A stretch of DNA of 22,764 nt from CAZTLE01 sp964614415 (GTDB lineage: Bacteria > Bacteroidota > Bacteroidia > Flavobacteriales > Flavobacteriaceae), in contig CAZTLE010000048.1 of assembly GCA_964614415.1 (NCBI GenBank), positions 1-22,764 of the forward strand. The letters run 5' to 3'. Position numbers and translations under genes: made by a program. Below the pieces are notes generated by a model. It was not told the origin of the DNA. It worked only from the letters and a program-made list of their open reading frames with translations, and did no database searches. Positions 16,287 to 22,764 of the stretch are shown here, piece after piece. Each line of letters opens with the position of its first letter. Position 1 is the stretch's first letter.

Positions 16287-16664
16287 ATGGATCTGGAAGA
16301 AAACAAGAAGAACGCAATAGCATTTTATCGTACTGCCTATCTGGGTAATCCCAAACTGGCCGTTGAGCTTTATGTAGGAGACAAGTACATTCAACACAAT
16401 CCCGATGTAGCTGATGGCCCTGAAGGATTCATCGAGTATTTCGAACGCATGCAAGAAGAATATCCTGAAAAATCCATAGAATTCGTTCGATGCATAGCCC
16501 AGGGAGACCTGGTCGCACTTCACACACATCAAACCTGGCCCGGGAACGATCAATACGTAACCATGGATTTCCTGCGTTTCGATAAGAACGGAAAGATCGT
16601 GGAGCACTGGGATGCCATCCAACAAGTACCAAAAACTTCGGCCAATCCCAATACCATGTATTAA
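16287..16664 (+). CDS. NTF2-fold (SnoaL-like) protein
   Basis: The 125-residue cytoplasmic protein fits the SnoaL-like group formerly described as aldol-condensation-type enzymes (COG4922-like): NAIAFYRTAYLGNPKLAVELYVG, then YIQHNPDVADGPEGFIEYF, the strand pair GDLVALHTHQTW, and the ending MDFLRFDKNGKIVEHWDAIQ. The His/Asp pair in QHNPDVADG and the closing EHWD are the usual pocket residues. The ligand is unknown. It is translated from the same transcript as the DUF4442 gene (5-base gap). It is only distantly similar to the other NTF2-fold protein at 12538-12942, so the two are not recent duplicates. Confidence 0.88.
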   Translation: MDLEENKKNAIAFYRTAYLGNPKLAVELYVGDKYIQHNPDVADGPEGFIEYFERMQEEYPEKSIEFVRCIAQGDLVALHTHQTWPGNDQYVTMDFLRFDKNGKIVEHWDAIQQVPKTSANPNTMY

Positions 16665-16709
16665 CCGCGGTATCGATCAAGGCGACTATTTTCGGAAGTC
16701 ATAATCAAA

Positions 16710-16743
16710 TTGCTGTGACTTCCCGTCGGAAATGCTATTTTTG
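16710..16743 (+). promoter_or_regulatory. Bacteroidota-type promoter for the MBOAT-to-modC gene run
   Basis: TATTTTTG at 16736-16743 matches TAnnTTTG fully, 16 bases before the MBOAT ATG. A TTG lies at 16710-16712, 23 bases upstream, at the long end of accepted spacing. No other good promoter was seen before the following six genes, whose gaps are 26 bases or less. Confidence 0.55.
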
Positions 16744-16759
16744 GCATTCAAGCTAACCT

Positions 16760-18196
16760 ATGCTTTTCAACTCGCTGGATTTTGCAGTTTTCCTGCCGGT
16801 CGTATTCCTACTGTACTGGTTTGTTACCCACAAGTCCCTGAAACTGCAGAACCTGCTTATCGTCCTAGCCAGTTACTTCTTTTACGGTTGGTGGGACTGG
16901 CGATTCCTTTCCCTTATCATCTTTAGCACGATTGTGGACTATTCCATCGGTCTCCTTCTCTCAAAAGAAAAAGGACCGTCGAAAAGGAAACTCTTACTCT
17001 GGATCAGTATTGGTGTCAATCTGGGATTTCTCGGATTTTTCAAGTACTATAACTTCTTCCTGGAGAACTTCATTAGCGCTTTTTCTTTCTTCGGAATGGA
17101 ATTTACGGCCTCGTCCCTCAACATCATATTGCCTGTGGGAATTAGCTTTTACACCTTCCAGACGTTGAGTTATACGATTGATATTTACCGGAAAAAGCTT
17201 GAACCTACAAAGGATCTTGTTGCCTTTTCAGCCTTCGTAAGTTTCTTTCCGCAACTGGTGGCCGGTCCGATCGAAAGAGCGACCCGCCTGCTCCCACAGT
17301 TCTACAGAAAACGGAGTTTCGATACCGAGGAAGGAATTCGCGGGGTAAAACAGATCATTTGGGGGTTGTTCAAAAAAATCGTAATTGCCGATAATTGTGC
17401 TCAATACGTCAACGATATATTCGGGAACTACCAGGAATATTCGGGACTTACCCTGGTGCTGGGAGCCTTCTACTTTGCTTTCCAGATCTACTGTGACTTC
17501 TCAGGATATTCTGACATTGCCATAGGTACGGCGCGGCTCTTCGGATTTAAACTCATGAAGAACTTCTCCCTTCCCTATTTCTCGAGGGACATTGCCGAAT
17601 TCTGGAGGCGCTGGCATATATCCCTGTCTACCTGGTTTCGGGATTACCTGTACATACCGCTGGGAGGAAGCCGTGGGGGTATGCTTATGAAGATCCGGAA
17701 CACCTTTGTGATCTTCATCGTAAGCGGATTCTGGCACGGTGCCAATTGGACCTTCATTATCTGGGGCGCGTTGAACGCCTTATATTTCCTACCCTACCTC
17801 CTGTTAAACAGGAATCGAAAATATACCGGGGACATTGTGGCTTTCAGTAGCAAACTGCCCTCCCTGAAGGAAACGGGATCCATGTTGGTCACGTTCGTCA
17901 TAACACTGTTCGCCTGGATCTTCTTTAGAGCAGAGAATCTCGATCAGGCGTACGGCTATATTACCGGCATATTTTCATCCGGACTGGCGGTTGAAAAACT
18001 GGGATTGGAGCGATACGCATTCGAGATCTTACCACTCATTGGTGTATTGCTGGTTATTGAATGGGCGTACAGAAGGTATGACTTCCCTTTCGATACAGCA
18101 AAAAGATCCTACCTCGCAATGGCCATGTTGCTCGCGATGATCATTGTTTTTGGAAACTATTCGGAAATTCAGAACTTTATCTACTTCCAATTCTAA
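16760..18196 (+). CDS. MBOAT-family membrane O-acyltransferase (AlgI/PatA-like)
   Basis: The 478-residue polytopic protein has all AlgI-group hallmarks: YFFYGWWDWRF near residue 45, ISFYTFQTLSYTIDIY (129-143), FFPQLVAGPIERA (162-174), CDFSGYSDIAIG (245-256), FWRRWHISLSTWFRDYLYIPLGG (281-303) with H286, and FWHGANWTFIIWG with the catalytic H326. MBOAT proteins of this kind pass acyl groups, usually acetyl, across the inner membrane to an exported polysaccharide or peptidoglycan, working with an SGNH-type periplasmic partner. That partner is encoded 2 bases downstream. No alginate or cellulose genes are nearby, so the glycan acceptor is unknown. Length and motifs look complete. Confidence 0.95.
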   Translation: MLFNSLDFAVFLPVVFLLYWFVTHKSLKLQNLLIVLASYFFYGWWDWRFLSLIIFSTIVDYSIGLLLSKEKGPSKRKLLLWISIGVNLGFLGFFKYYNFFLENFISAFSFFGMEFTASSLNIILPVGISFYTFQTLSYTIDIYRKKLEPTKDLVAFSAFVSFFPQLVAGPIERATRLLPQFYRKRSFDTEEGIRGVKQIIWGLFKKIVIADNCAQYVNDIFGNYQEYSGLTLVLGAFYFAFQIYCDFSGYSDIAIGTARLFGFKLMKNFSLPYFSRDIAEFWRRWHISLSTWFRDYLYIPLGGSRGGMLMKIRNTFVIFIVSGFWHGANWTFIIWGALNALYFLPYLLLNRNRKYTGDIVAFSSKLPSLKETGSMLVTFVITLFAWIFFRAENLDQAYGYITGIFSSGLAVEKLGLERYAFEILPLIGVLLVIEWAYRRYDFPFDTAKRSYLAMAMLLAMIIVFGNYSEIQNFIYFQF

Positions 18197-18198
18197 GG

Positions 18199-19068
18199 AT
18201 GAAACAATTCGCCACATATATCGCCTTCTTGTTAGTTATTGCCCTGACGATTTCATACGTCGGCGACCTGCTCTTTACCCAGGTGTACTACAATGGAGCC
18301 CCGCGAGATAAAATACGTTGGGTTCGCAGTGAGCAAATGGCCGATTCGCTGGACTATGTCCTTCTGGGATCTTCCCGCTGCATCCACAACGTAAAACCGG
18401 CTCTAATCGGTGAAATGTCCGGAAAGAAAGGACTGAATCTTGGGTACGCCGCTTCCGGCCCTGTCGAGATCAAACTCATGTTGCAACAGATCGTAGCGCA
18501 TATTACCGTTGAGAAGGTATTCATACAGGTAGACAACAAATACAACACCTTTCAACCCGACGATCTGGCACAAGTATCCTGGATGCCTTATATCAAAGAA
18601 CCTGAGATATATGCCGAATTTCAGAAGTACGACGGGTCATATTGGTCCTACAAGAATATCCCCTTCTACAGATATCAGATATTCGAGCCCAAGATCGGTA
18701 TTCGCAACGTGGGGCTTAGTTTATTAGGTAAAGAGGGTGATTTCATTCCTCAACTCGGCTACAAACCCGTATACAATGTGCTTAAACGGGAGGATTCGTT
18801 TGCGAAAGCCCTGAAGGACCGGGAAAATCCGATATTCAATGAGATGATCGAGATAGGTGCAGAACATAACATTGAGATTTTCTTTTTCACCGCGCCCATT
18901 TATAACAACCAAACGGACTTCTCGGCTTTGAGCAAATACCTACCCAACTACAAAGACTTTTCGAACGCCATAGGGCAACGTGATCTGTTTGCAGATGTTA
19001 CGCATCTGAATGAAGAAGGCGCTGAGCGTTTTACAGAACTCTTTTGCCGAAATTATTTTTTACAATAA
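18199..19068 (+). CDS. Membrane-anchored SGNH-like partner of the MBOAT acyltransferase (DltD/AlgX-like role)
   Basis: The 289-residue protein has one N-terminal membrane anchor (about residues 7-27) and a periplasmic domain. SGNH-type residues are present: LGSSR with likely nucleophile S59 in the first block and D266-V-T-H269 in the last block, followed by LNEEGAERF. Blocks II and III are weak (NLGYAASGP; VDNKYN), as in the DltD/AlgJ-like proteins that work with MBOAT enzymes. In those systems the SGNH protein moves the acyl group from the MBOAT protein, or from the exported carrier, to the glycan. The start codon lies 2 bases after the MBOAT stop, which supports one functional unit. The call rests on context plus the catalytic motifs. 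Confidence 0.85.
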   Translation: MKQFATYIAFLLVIALTISYVGDLLFTQVYYNGAPRDKIRWVRSEQMADSLDYVLLGSSRCIHNVKPALIGEMSGKKGLNLGYAASGPVEIKLMLQQIVAHITVEKVFIQVDNKYNTFQPDDLAQVSWMPYIKEPEIYAEFQKYDGSYWSYKNIPFYRYQIFEPKIGIRNVGLSLLGKEGDFIPQLGYKPVYNVLKREDSFAKALKDRENPIFNEMIEIGAEHNIEIFFFTAPIYNNQTDFSALSKYLPNYKDFSNAIGQRDLFADVTHLNEEGAERFTELFCRNYFLQ

Positions 19069-19080
19069 ACGCATTCAAAT

Positions 19081-19875
19081 ATGGTACAACTGATCGGGAT
19101 TCCGTTTGACGCTAACTCCTCATTTCTAAGAGGGCCAGCCATGGCACCAACTCGTATTCGGGCTATGGAAACGGATGGCTCCGCAAACGCTTTTTCAGAA
19201 TCAGGTATTGAAGTGCTTCCGGGGAAGAACTACAACGACTGTGGAGACATTCATTTTGAATCGACCCGGCCGGAACTGGCTTTTACAACCATAAAAACGA
19301 CCATCGCCAAGCTCCTTGAATCCGGAAATAAGATCATCTCTCTCGGGGGAGATCATTCGGTAAGTCACCCGGTTATTAGTGCCTTTACTGACAAGTATCC
19401 CGATTTACATGTGCTACATCTGGACGCGCATACGGACCTGTATGACGATTTCGACCGAAATCCGTATTCGCACGCGTCTCCCTTTGCCCGTCTTATGGAA
19501 GAGGGTAAAATAAAGTCCCTCACGCAGGTGGGGATCCGTACGCTCACCACACATCAAAAGGAACAAGCCGAACGATTTGGTATTTCGATCATCGAGATGA
19601 AGGATCTCGATCTGTCCTTTCTGAATTCCCTGAAAGCACCGCTCTATATTTCCCTGGACCTCGATGTGCTGGACCCTGCTTACGCGCCCGGAATTTCTCA
19701 TTATGAGCCCGGGGGTATGACCACCCGGCAGGTTCTGGATATTCTCGAGCAGGTGTCTGTAGATATTGTAGGGGCCGACATTGTAGAGTACAACCCCGTT
19801 CGGGATATCCATGACATGACGGCTATGGTGGGATACAAGTTGTTTAAGGAACTGGTGGCTAAAATGATATCTTAA
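19081..19875 (+). CDS. Ureohydrolase (arginase/agmatinase family)
   Basis: The 264-residue cytoplasmic enzyme carries every manganese ligand of the family: H92 in GGDHSV, D115, H117 and D119 in DAHTDLYD, and D193 and D195 in SLDLDVLDP. These enzymes hydrolyse a guanidine group and release urea (arginase, agmatinase) or formamide (formimidoylglutamase). The substrate-side loop reads APGISHYEPGG; the EPGG form is typical of agmatinases and of plant arginases, and differs from the TPVVGG of classic arginases, so agmatine, arginine or another guanidine are all possible. At 264 residues it is shorter than most family members (about 300). It starts 12 bases after the SGNH partner and stops 26 bases before modA, without any link in known pathways. 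Confidence 0.93.
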   Translation: MVQLIGIPFDANSSFLRGPAMAPTRIRAMETDGSANAFSESGIEVLPGKNYNDCGDIHFESTRPELAFTTIKTTIAKLLESGNKIISLGGDHSVSHPVISAFTDKYPDLHVLHLDAHTDLYDDFDRNPYSHASPFARLMEEGKIKSLTQVGIRTLTTHQKEQAERFGISIIEMKDLDLSFLNSLKAPLYISLDLDVLDPAYAPGISHYEPGGMTTRQVLDILEQVSVDIVGADIVEYNPVRDIHDMTAMVGYKLFKELVAKMIS

Positions 19876-19901
19876 ATGGTAACTTCTGAAAACAACCGGG
19901 T

Positions 19902-20699
19902 ATGATCTCACAGAGGCTTCATATTTTCCAACATAACTTCAGCGTGTTCATATGCTCTCTAATGTGTTTAGCGGTGTTGTTTTCAGGCTGCCAGGATAAA
20001 ACCGAAACCCAGGGACCACTTCGAATAGCTACCGCTGCCAATATGGAATACGCCATGGACAGTATTGCGAAGCTTTTTACCGAAGAAACGGGAATTCGCT
20101 GCGAACTGGTGGTCAATTCCTCCGGCATGCTGACAGCCCAGATTAGGCAGGGCGCACCTTTTGATGTTTTTGTTTCGGCCGATCTGAAATATCCGGAAGC
20201 ACTTCATAACGATGGTCTTACCCTTGGTCCCCCCAAAGTGTATGCACTCGGGCGGCTGGTCTTATGGTCCCTTAAAGACAATTACACCCCTTCGATACAA
20301 TCCCTGAAGTCCGAAGAGATAAAACACCTGGCCCTGGCCAATCCCAGAACGGCTCCATACGGCAAAGCAGCCGAGGAAGTATTACAGCACTACGCAGTAT
20401 ACGATTCACTGGCCCCCAAGCTCGTTTTCGGAGAGAGCATTAGTCAGACGAATCAGTTTATTGTTTCGGGAGCAGCCGACGCCGGTTTCACTTCCCTTTC
20501 GGTAGTTATGTCGCCTCAGATGAAAGGTAAAGGGCGCTGGACCACCTTCGAACCTGTTTCACACGCACCCATAATGCAAGGGGTTGTGGTACTTAAACGA
20601 GAGCAGGTATCGGATGCTGCGCGAAAATTTGATACCTTTCTTTTTTCTGAACAAGTCAAACCACTACTTAGAGATTTCGGATATAGTGTAGATGAATAG
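19902..20699 (+). CDS. modA: Molybdate ABC transporter, substrate-binding lipoprotein ModA
   Basis: The 265-residue protein has a long N-terminal signal and a lipobox FSGC with the lipidated C30, so the binding protein is tethered to the membrane. The mature domain matches ModA: RIATAANMEYAMDSIAKLF (first anion-binding loop), VVNSSGMLTAQIRQGAPFDVFVSAD (second loop with S73/S74 and the typical APFDVF), LANPRTAPYGKAAEEVL and the closing DAGFTSLSVVM. These loops bind tetrahedral molybdate or tungstate by hydrogen bonds; the two cannot be separated from sequence alone. The gene overlaps the next gene by 8 bases. No ModE-type palindrome or Moco riboswitch fits in the 26-base gap upstream. Confidence 0.93.
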   Translation: MISQRLHIFQHNFSVFICSLMCLAVLFSGCQDKTETQGPLRIATAANMEYAMDSIAKLFTEETGIRCELVVNSSGMLTAQIRQGAPFDVFVSADLKYPEALHNDGLTLGPPKVYALGRLVLWSLKDNYTPSIQSLKSEEIKHLALANPRTAPYGKAAEEVLQHYAVYDSLAPKLVFGESISQTNQFIVSGAADAGFTSLSVVMSPQMKGKGRWTTFEPVSHAPIMQGVVVLKREQVSDAARKFDTFLFSEQVKPLLRDFGYSVDE

Positions 20700-21096
20700 A
20701 TTGCCCGGTCATATCGTATCTGTAAAAGAACACGGCGCCCTGTCCGCGGTAACCGTTAATGTCGGCCATGAGGTACTCATTCAGGCCATTGTAATTGAAA
20801 CCTCCGAAACGGCGGCATATTTGCAATCCGGAAAAGAGATCATTGCACTTTTCAAAGAAACCGCGGTAACCCTGGATACCGGAACTGCAGAGACCAACAG
20901 CGCACAAAACAGGATTACAGCAGCTGTTGCCCAGATAGAAAAGGGAGTCTTGTTGACCAACGTGCGTCTTCGGTCGATTGTCGGTGAGATCGATGCGGTC
21001 CTGCCCACCGAATCGATTGAGCGACTTGCGATCACACGGGGAGCACAGGTCACCGTTCTTATTATGTCCAATGAAATAATGTTGGCAGAAACATGA
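20692..21096 (+). CDS. Two-TOBE molybdate-binding protein (molbindin/di-Mop-like)
   Basis: The 134-residue protein consists of two tandem TOBE (Mop) domains. The first, residues 2-62, starts NRLPGHIVSVKEHGALSAVTV; the second, residues 72-132, starts NRITAAVAQIEKGVLLTNVRL. Both have the N-R start, the G-turn, and the hydrophobic ending (FKETAVTL; MSNEIMLAE). Such molbindins bind several molybdate ions between subunits and act as storage or buffering proteins, or as sensors when fused to other domains. It overlaps modA by 8 bases (ATGAATAG) and modB by 4, so translation is coupled within the transport operon. It is cytoplasmic and has no DNA-binding domain. Confidence 0.9.
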   Translation: MNRLPGHIVSVKEHGALSAVTVNVGHEVLIQAIVIETSETAAYLQSGKEIIALFKETAVTLDTGTAETNSAQNRITAAVAQIEKGVLLTNVRLRSIVGEIDAVLPTESIERLAITRGAQVTVLIMSNEIMLAET

Positions 21097-21764
21097 ATTG
21101 GGAACCACTCATACTAACCTTTAAGTTAGCCCTGGTCACGACAACGCTATTGTTGGTGGTATCAGTACCCCTGGCGAATTGGTTGGCGCATACGCGTTCC
21201 AAAGCAAAACCCATATTCGAAACCCTGGTGAGCATGCCCCTGGTACTGCCTCCTACGGTGCTGGGTTTCTATTTTCTAATTGCCTTTAGCCCTAACAATG
21301 CCTTCGGCAGTTGGCTGAATGACTGGCTCGGTCTTAAACTGGTCTTCTCGTTCCCCGGACTGGTACTCGCGTCCATGATCTACAGCCTTCCTTTTATGGT
21401 ACATCCCATTCAATCCGGATTATCGGGGATACCTGCGTCGATACGTGAGGCGTCCTATGTGCTGGGCAAATCAAGATTTGAAACACTTTGGAAGGTGCTG
21501 TTACCTAACATTCGGCCGTCCTTACTAACCGGGATAGTCCTGGCCTTCGCTCATACGATAGGTGAGTTTGGCGTGGTTCTTATGATAGGTGGAAACATTC
21601 CGGGAGAGACGCGTGTTGCTTCCATAGCGATCTATGACGAAGTGGAATCCCTTAATTATGATGTCGCGAATTTCTATTCCCTGGTATTGTTCGGGATAAC
21701 CTTTGGGATTTTATTACTGGTATATCTTATTAACGGGGGCTACATAAAAAGGTTTTGGAAGTGA
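21093..21764 (+). CDS. modB: Molybdate ABC transporter permease ModB
   Basis: The 223-residue inner-membrane protein has about five or six helices and the ABC permease EAA loop at residues 119-138 (EASYVLGKSRFETLWKVLLP), which docks on the ATPase. Two ModB-type signatures are clear: MPLVLPPTVLGFYFL (48-62) and HTIGEFGVVLMIGGNIPGET (154-172). It forms the channel through which molybdate released by ModA enters the cytoplasm. The start overlaps the stop of the TOBE gene (ATGA), and its own stop overlaps the GTG start of modC. Length is normal for the family. Confidence 0.95.
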   Translation: MNWEPLILTFKLALVTTTLLLVVSVPLANWLAHTRSKAKPIFETLVSMPLVLPPTVLGFYFLIAFSPNNAFGSWLNDWLGLKLVFSFPGLVLASMIYSLPFMVHPIQSGLSGIPASIREASYVLGKSRFETLWKVLLPNIRPSLLTGIVLAFAHTIGEFGVVLMIGGNIPGETRVASIAIYDEVESLNYDVANFYSLVLFGITFGILLLVYLINGGYIKRFWK

Positions 21765-22633
21765 TCACTATTGATATACATAAGCAGCTTGCAGGACCTG
21801 AGGGAAGTATGGAACTATCACTTGATCTTTCCATTACTTCCGGAAAGTTGATCTCCTTGTTTGGAGAATCAGGCTCGGGAAAAACATCGACTTTGAGGAT
21901 GTTGGCGGGGCTAATGAAACCCGATAGCGGTTCGATACAAGTGGGTGGTGAAGTATGGTTTGATTCCGAAAAGAAGATCAATGTAAAGACGAGAGACCGC
22001 AAGATCGGGTATGTTTTTCAGGACTACGCACTCTTTCCCCATTTAACTGTACTTCGAAATCTGGAGTTTGCCGCCCAGACCAAACATAATAAGGCCCGTG
22101 TTGAAGAACTCATCACCATATTCGAATTGGACGCGCTGCAACATCGAAAACCGGAGACACTCTCCGGAGGACAGCAGCAACGGGTCGCACTGGCAAGAGC
22201 TTTGGTGTTGAAACCCAAAATATTGTTGCTTGATGAACCTCTTTCCGCACTGGATGCCAAGATCCGATGGAAATTACAGGATTACATTGCCCAGGTTCAT
22301 AAAGAGTATGGTCTTACTACGATTCTTGTGAGTCACGACCTCGGCGAGATCCACAGACTCTCCCATTGGGTGGTGGAACTGAGCAATGGAAAAATTGTGC
22401 GCCAGGGAACACCCTCCGAACTTTTCACGGGAGGTGCAATAAGTGGTAAATTCAGGTTTACAGGCGAGGTCCTGGCCATAGAGGAACAGGATGTGGTATT
22501 TGTTGTAAGCGTACTCATACACAATGAAGTGATCAAAGTAATCGCCCAGAAGAACGAGATTGGCGATTTACAGCCGGGCAACAAAGTAGTGGTCGCCTCA
22601 AAGGCATTCAACCCGGTTATCTATAAGGTATGA
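21761..22633 (+). CDS. modC: Molybdate ABC transporter ATP-binding protein ModC (short form)
   Basis: I choose the GTG at 21761, which overlaps the modB stop (GTGA), rather than the TTG 6 bases upstream; the product has 290 residues. ABC motifs are complete: Walker A GESGSGKTS (35-43), Q-loop VFQD, signature LSGGQQQR (134-141), Walker B ILLLDEPLSALD and switch SHD (191-193). The C-terminal 60 residues (from FRFTGEV) look like one TOBE-type domain. Typical ModC proteins have about 350 residues with a larger C-terminal regulatory part, so this one is shorter, while a separate two-TOBE protein is encoded two genes upstream. The last codons and stop run into the palindromic repeat at the end of the window. 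Confidence 0.93.
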   Translation: MITIDIHKQLAGPEGSMELSLDLSITSGKLISLFGESGSGKTSTLRMLAGLMKPDSGSIQVGGEVWFDSEKKINVKTRDRKIGYVFQDYALFPHLTVLRNLEFAAQTKHNKARVEELITIFELDALQHRKPETLSGGQQQRVALARALVLKPKILLLDEPLSALDAKIRWKLQDYIAQVHKEYGLTTILVSHDLGEIHRLSHWVVELSNGKIVRQGTPSELFTGGAISGKFRFTGEVLAIEEQDVVFVVSVLIHNEVIKVIAQKNEIGDLQPGNKVVVASKAFNPVIYKV

Positions 22634-22676
22634 GGCGTGAGGTTTGAGGCGTGAGGCCTGCCTGCCGTAGGCAGGT
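22631..22676 (+). repeat. Flavobacteria-type intergenic repeat with palindrome
   Basis: TGAGGCGTGAGG occurs twice (22631-22642 and 22645-22656), separated by TT. It is followed by a perfect hairpin, CCTGCCT (22657-22663), loop GCCGT, AGGCAGG (22669-22675). The modC stop codon (22631-22633) is part of the first copy. Such GGCGTGAGG tracts joined to CCTGCCTnCCGnAGGCAGG palindromes are a familiar type of dispersed intergenic element in Flavobacteria. No T run follows, so a terminator role is possible but not supported. Confidence 0.7.
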
Positions 22677-22719
22677 GTGAGAAATAAATAGAAAATATTA
22701 ATAAGAATAAAGAATAGTT

Positions 22720-22764
22720 ATGAAACTAGGAGCCTTTTCCATCAGCCTTGCCGTAAAAGATTTG
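22720..22764 (+). CDS. VOC-family (glyoxalase/bleomycin-resistance-like) protein, 5' fragment
   Basis: Only 15 codons are inside the window: MKLGAFSISLAVKDL. This opening is typical of VOC-superfamily metal-dependent proteins, whose first strand ends in LAVKDL before the helix that carries the first metal-site residues. The upstream gap of 86 bases holds the palindromic repeat. The gene starts a new unit after modC. The call is tentative because so little is visible. Confidence 0.6.
   Translation, partial: MKLGAFSISLAVKDL

Noticed and set aside
19876..19901. Moco riboswitch or ModE operator before modA
   Set aside because: The gap is only 26 bases and holds no palindrome; a riboswitch would not fit.
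19414..19911. 165-codon minus-strand open frame
   Set aside because: Antisense to the ureohydrolase, whose six metal ligands are in the other strand's frame.

Overview
The window most likely comes from a chromosome of a marine-type Flavobacteriaceae (Bacteroidota) bacterium. The signs are a GLPGLI-family protein next to a TonB-receptor-like outer-membrane protein, a CarboxypepD_reg-like domain protein, many signal peptides ending in A-Q, a LytTR membrane regulator, a DUF4442 hotdog protein, and promoters of the Bacteroidota type (TTG, about 20 bases, TAnnTTTG). No tRNA, rRNA, CRISPR array, transposase or phage gene was seen. This is dense chromosome made of short operons; the first and last genes are cut by the window edges.

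Layout. (A) 1-2417, minus strand: GLPGLI protein followed by an outer-membrane receptor-like protein whose 3' end lies outside the window. (B) 2649-3656: class-C-type serine hydrolase. (C) 3789-5296: an antibiotic-biosynthesis-monooxygenase-like protein divergent from a GlxA-type (DJ-1/PfpI plus AraC) regulator. (D) 5562-6651: a stand-alone CarboxypepD_reg-like protein and an exported transglutaminase-like protein. (E) 6782-9261: a LytTR membrane regulator and two polytopic membrane proteins, one DoxX-like with a cysteine-rich tail. (F) 9274-11131: an exported Gfo/Idh/MocA-type protein with an altered nucleotide-binding loop, and an exported SGNH hydrolase. (G) 11178-14421: small membrane and exported proteins, an NTF2-fold protein, a DUF1801 protein and a beta-propeller lipoprotein. 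(H) 14749-15660: an unrecognised 303-residue protein standing alone between a 327-base gap and a strong terminator. (I) 15763-16664: DUF4442 and NTF2-fold proteins. (J) 16760-22633: seven tightly packed genes for an MBOAT O-acyltransferase, an SGNH partner, a ureohydrolase and a molybdate uptake unit (modA, a two-TOBE molybdate-binding protein, modB, modC). (K) A Flavobacteria-type palindromic repeat and the start of a VOC-family gene.

How the genes work together. The clearest functional units are the molybdate ABC transporter (J, 3' part), where start and stop codons overlap at every junction, and the MBOAT/SGNH pair (J, 5' part), which in other bacteria O-acylates an exported glycan. The ureohydrolase sits between them with gaps of only 12 and 26 bases, so all seven genes may share the promoter at 16710-16743. 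The most novel-looking items are the orphan protein of region H, the Gfo/Idh/MocA protein lacking two of the three Rossmann-loop glycines, the DoxX-like protein with a Cys/His tail, and the split-out molybdate-binding TOBE protein paired with a short ModC. I did not find a clearly new multi-gene system; these are candidates, not demonstrations.
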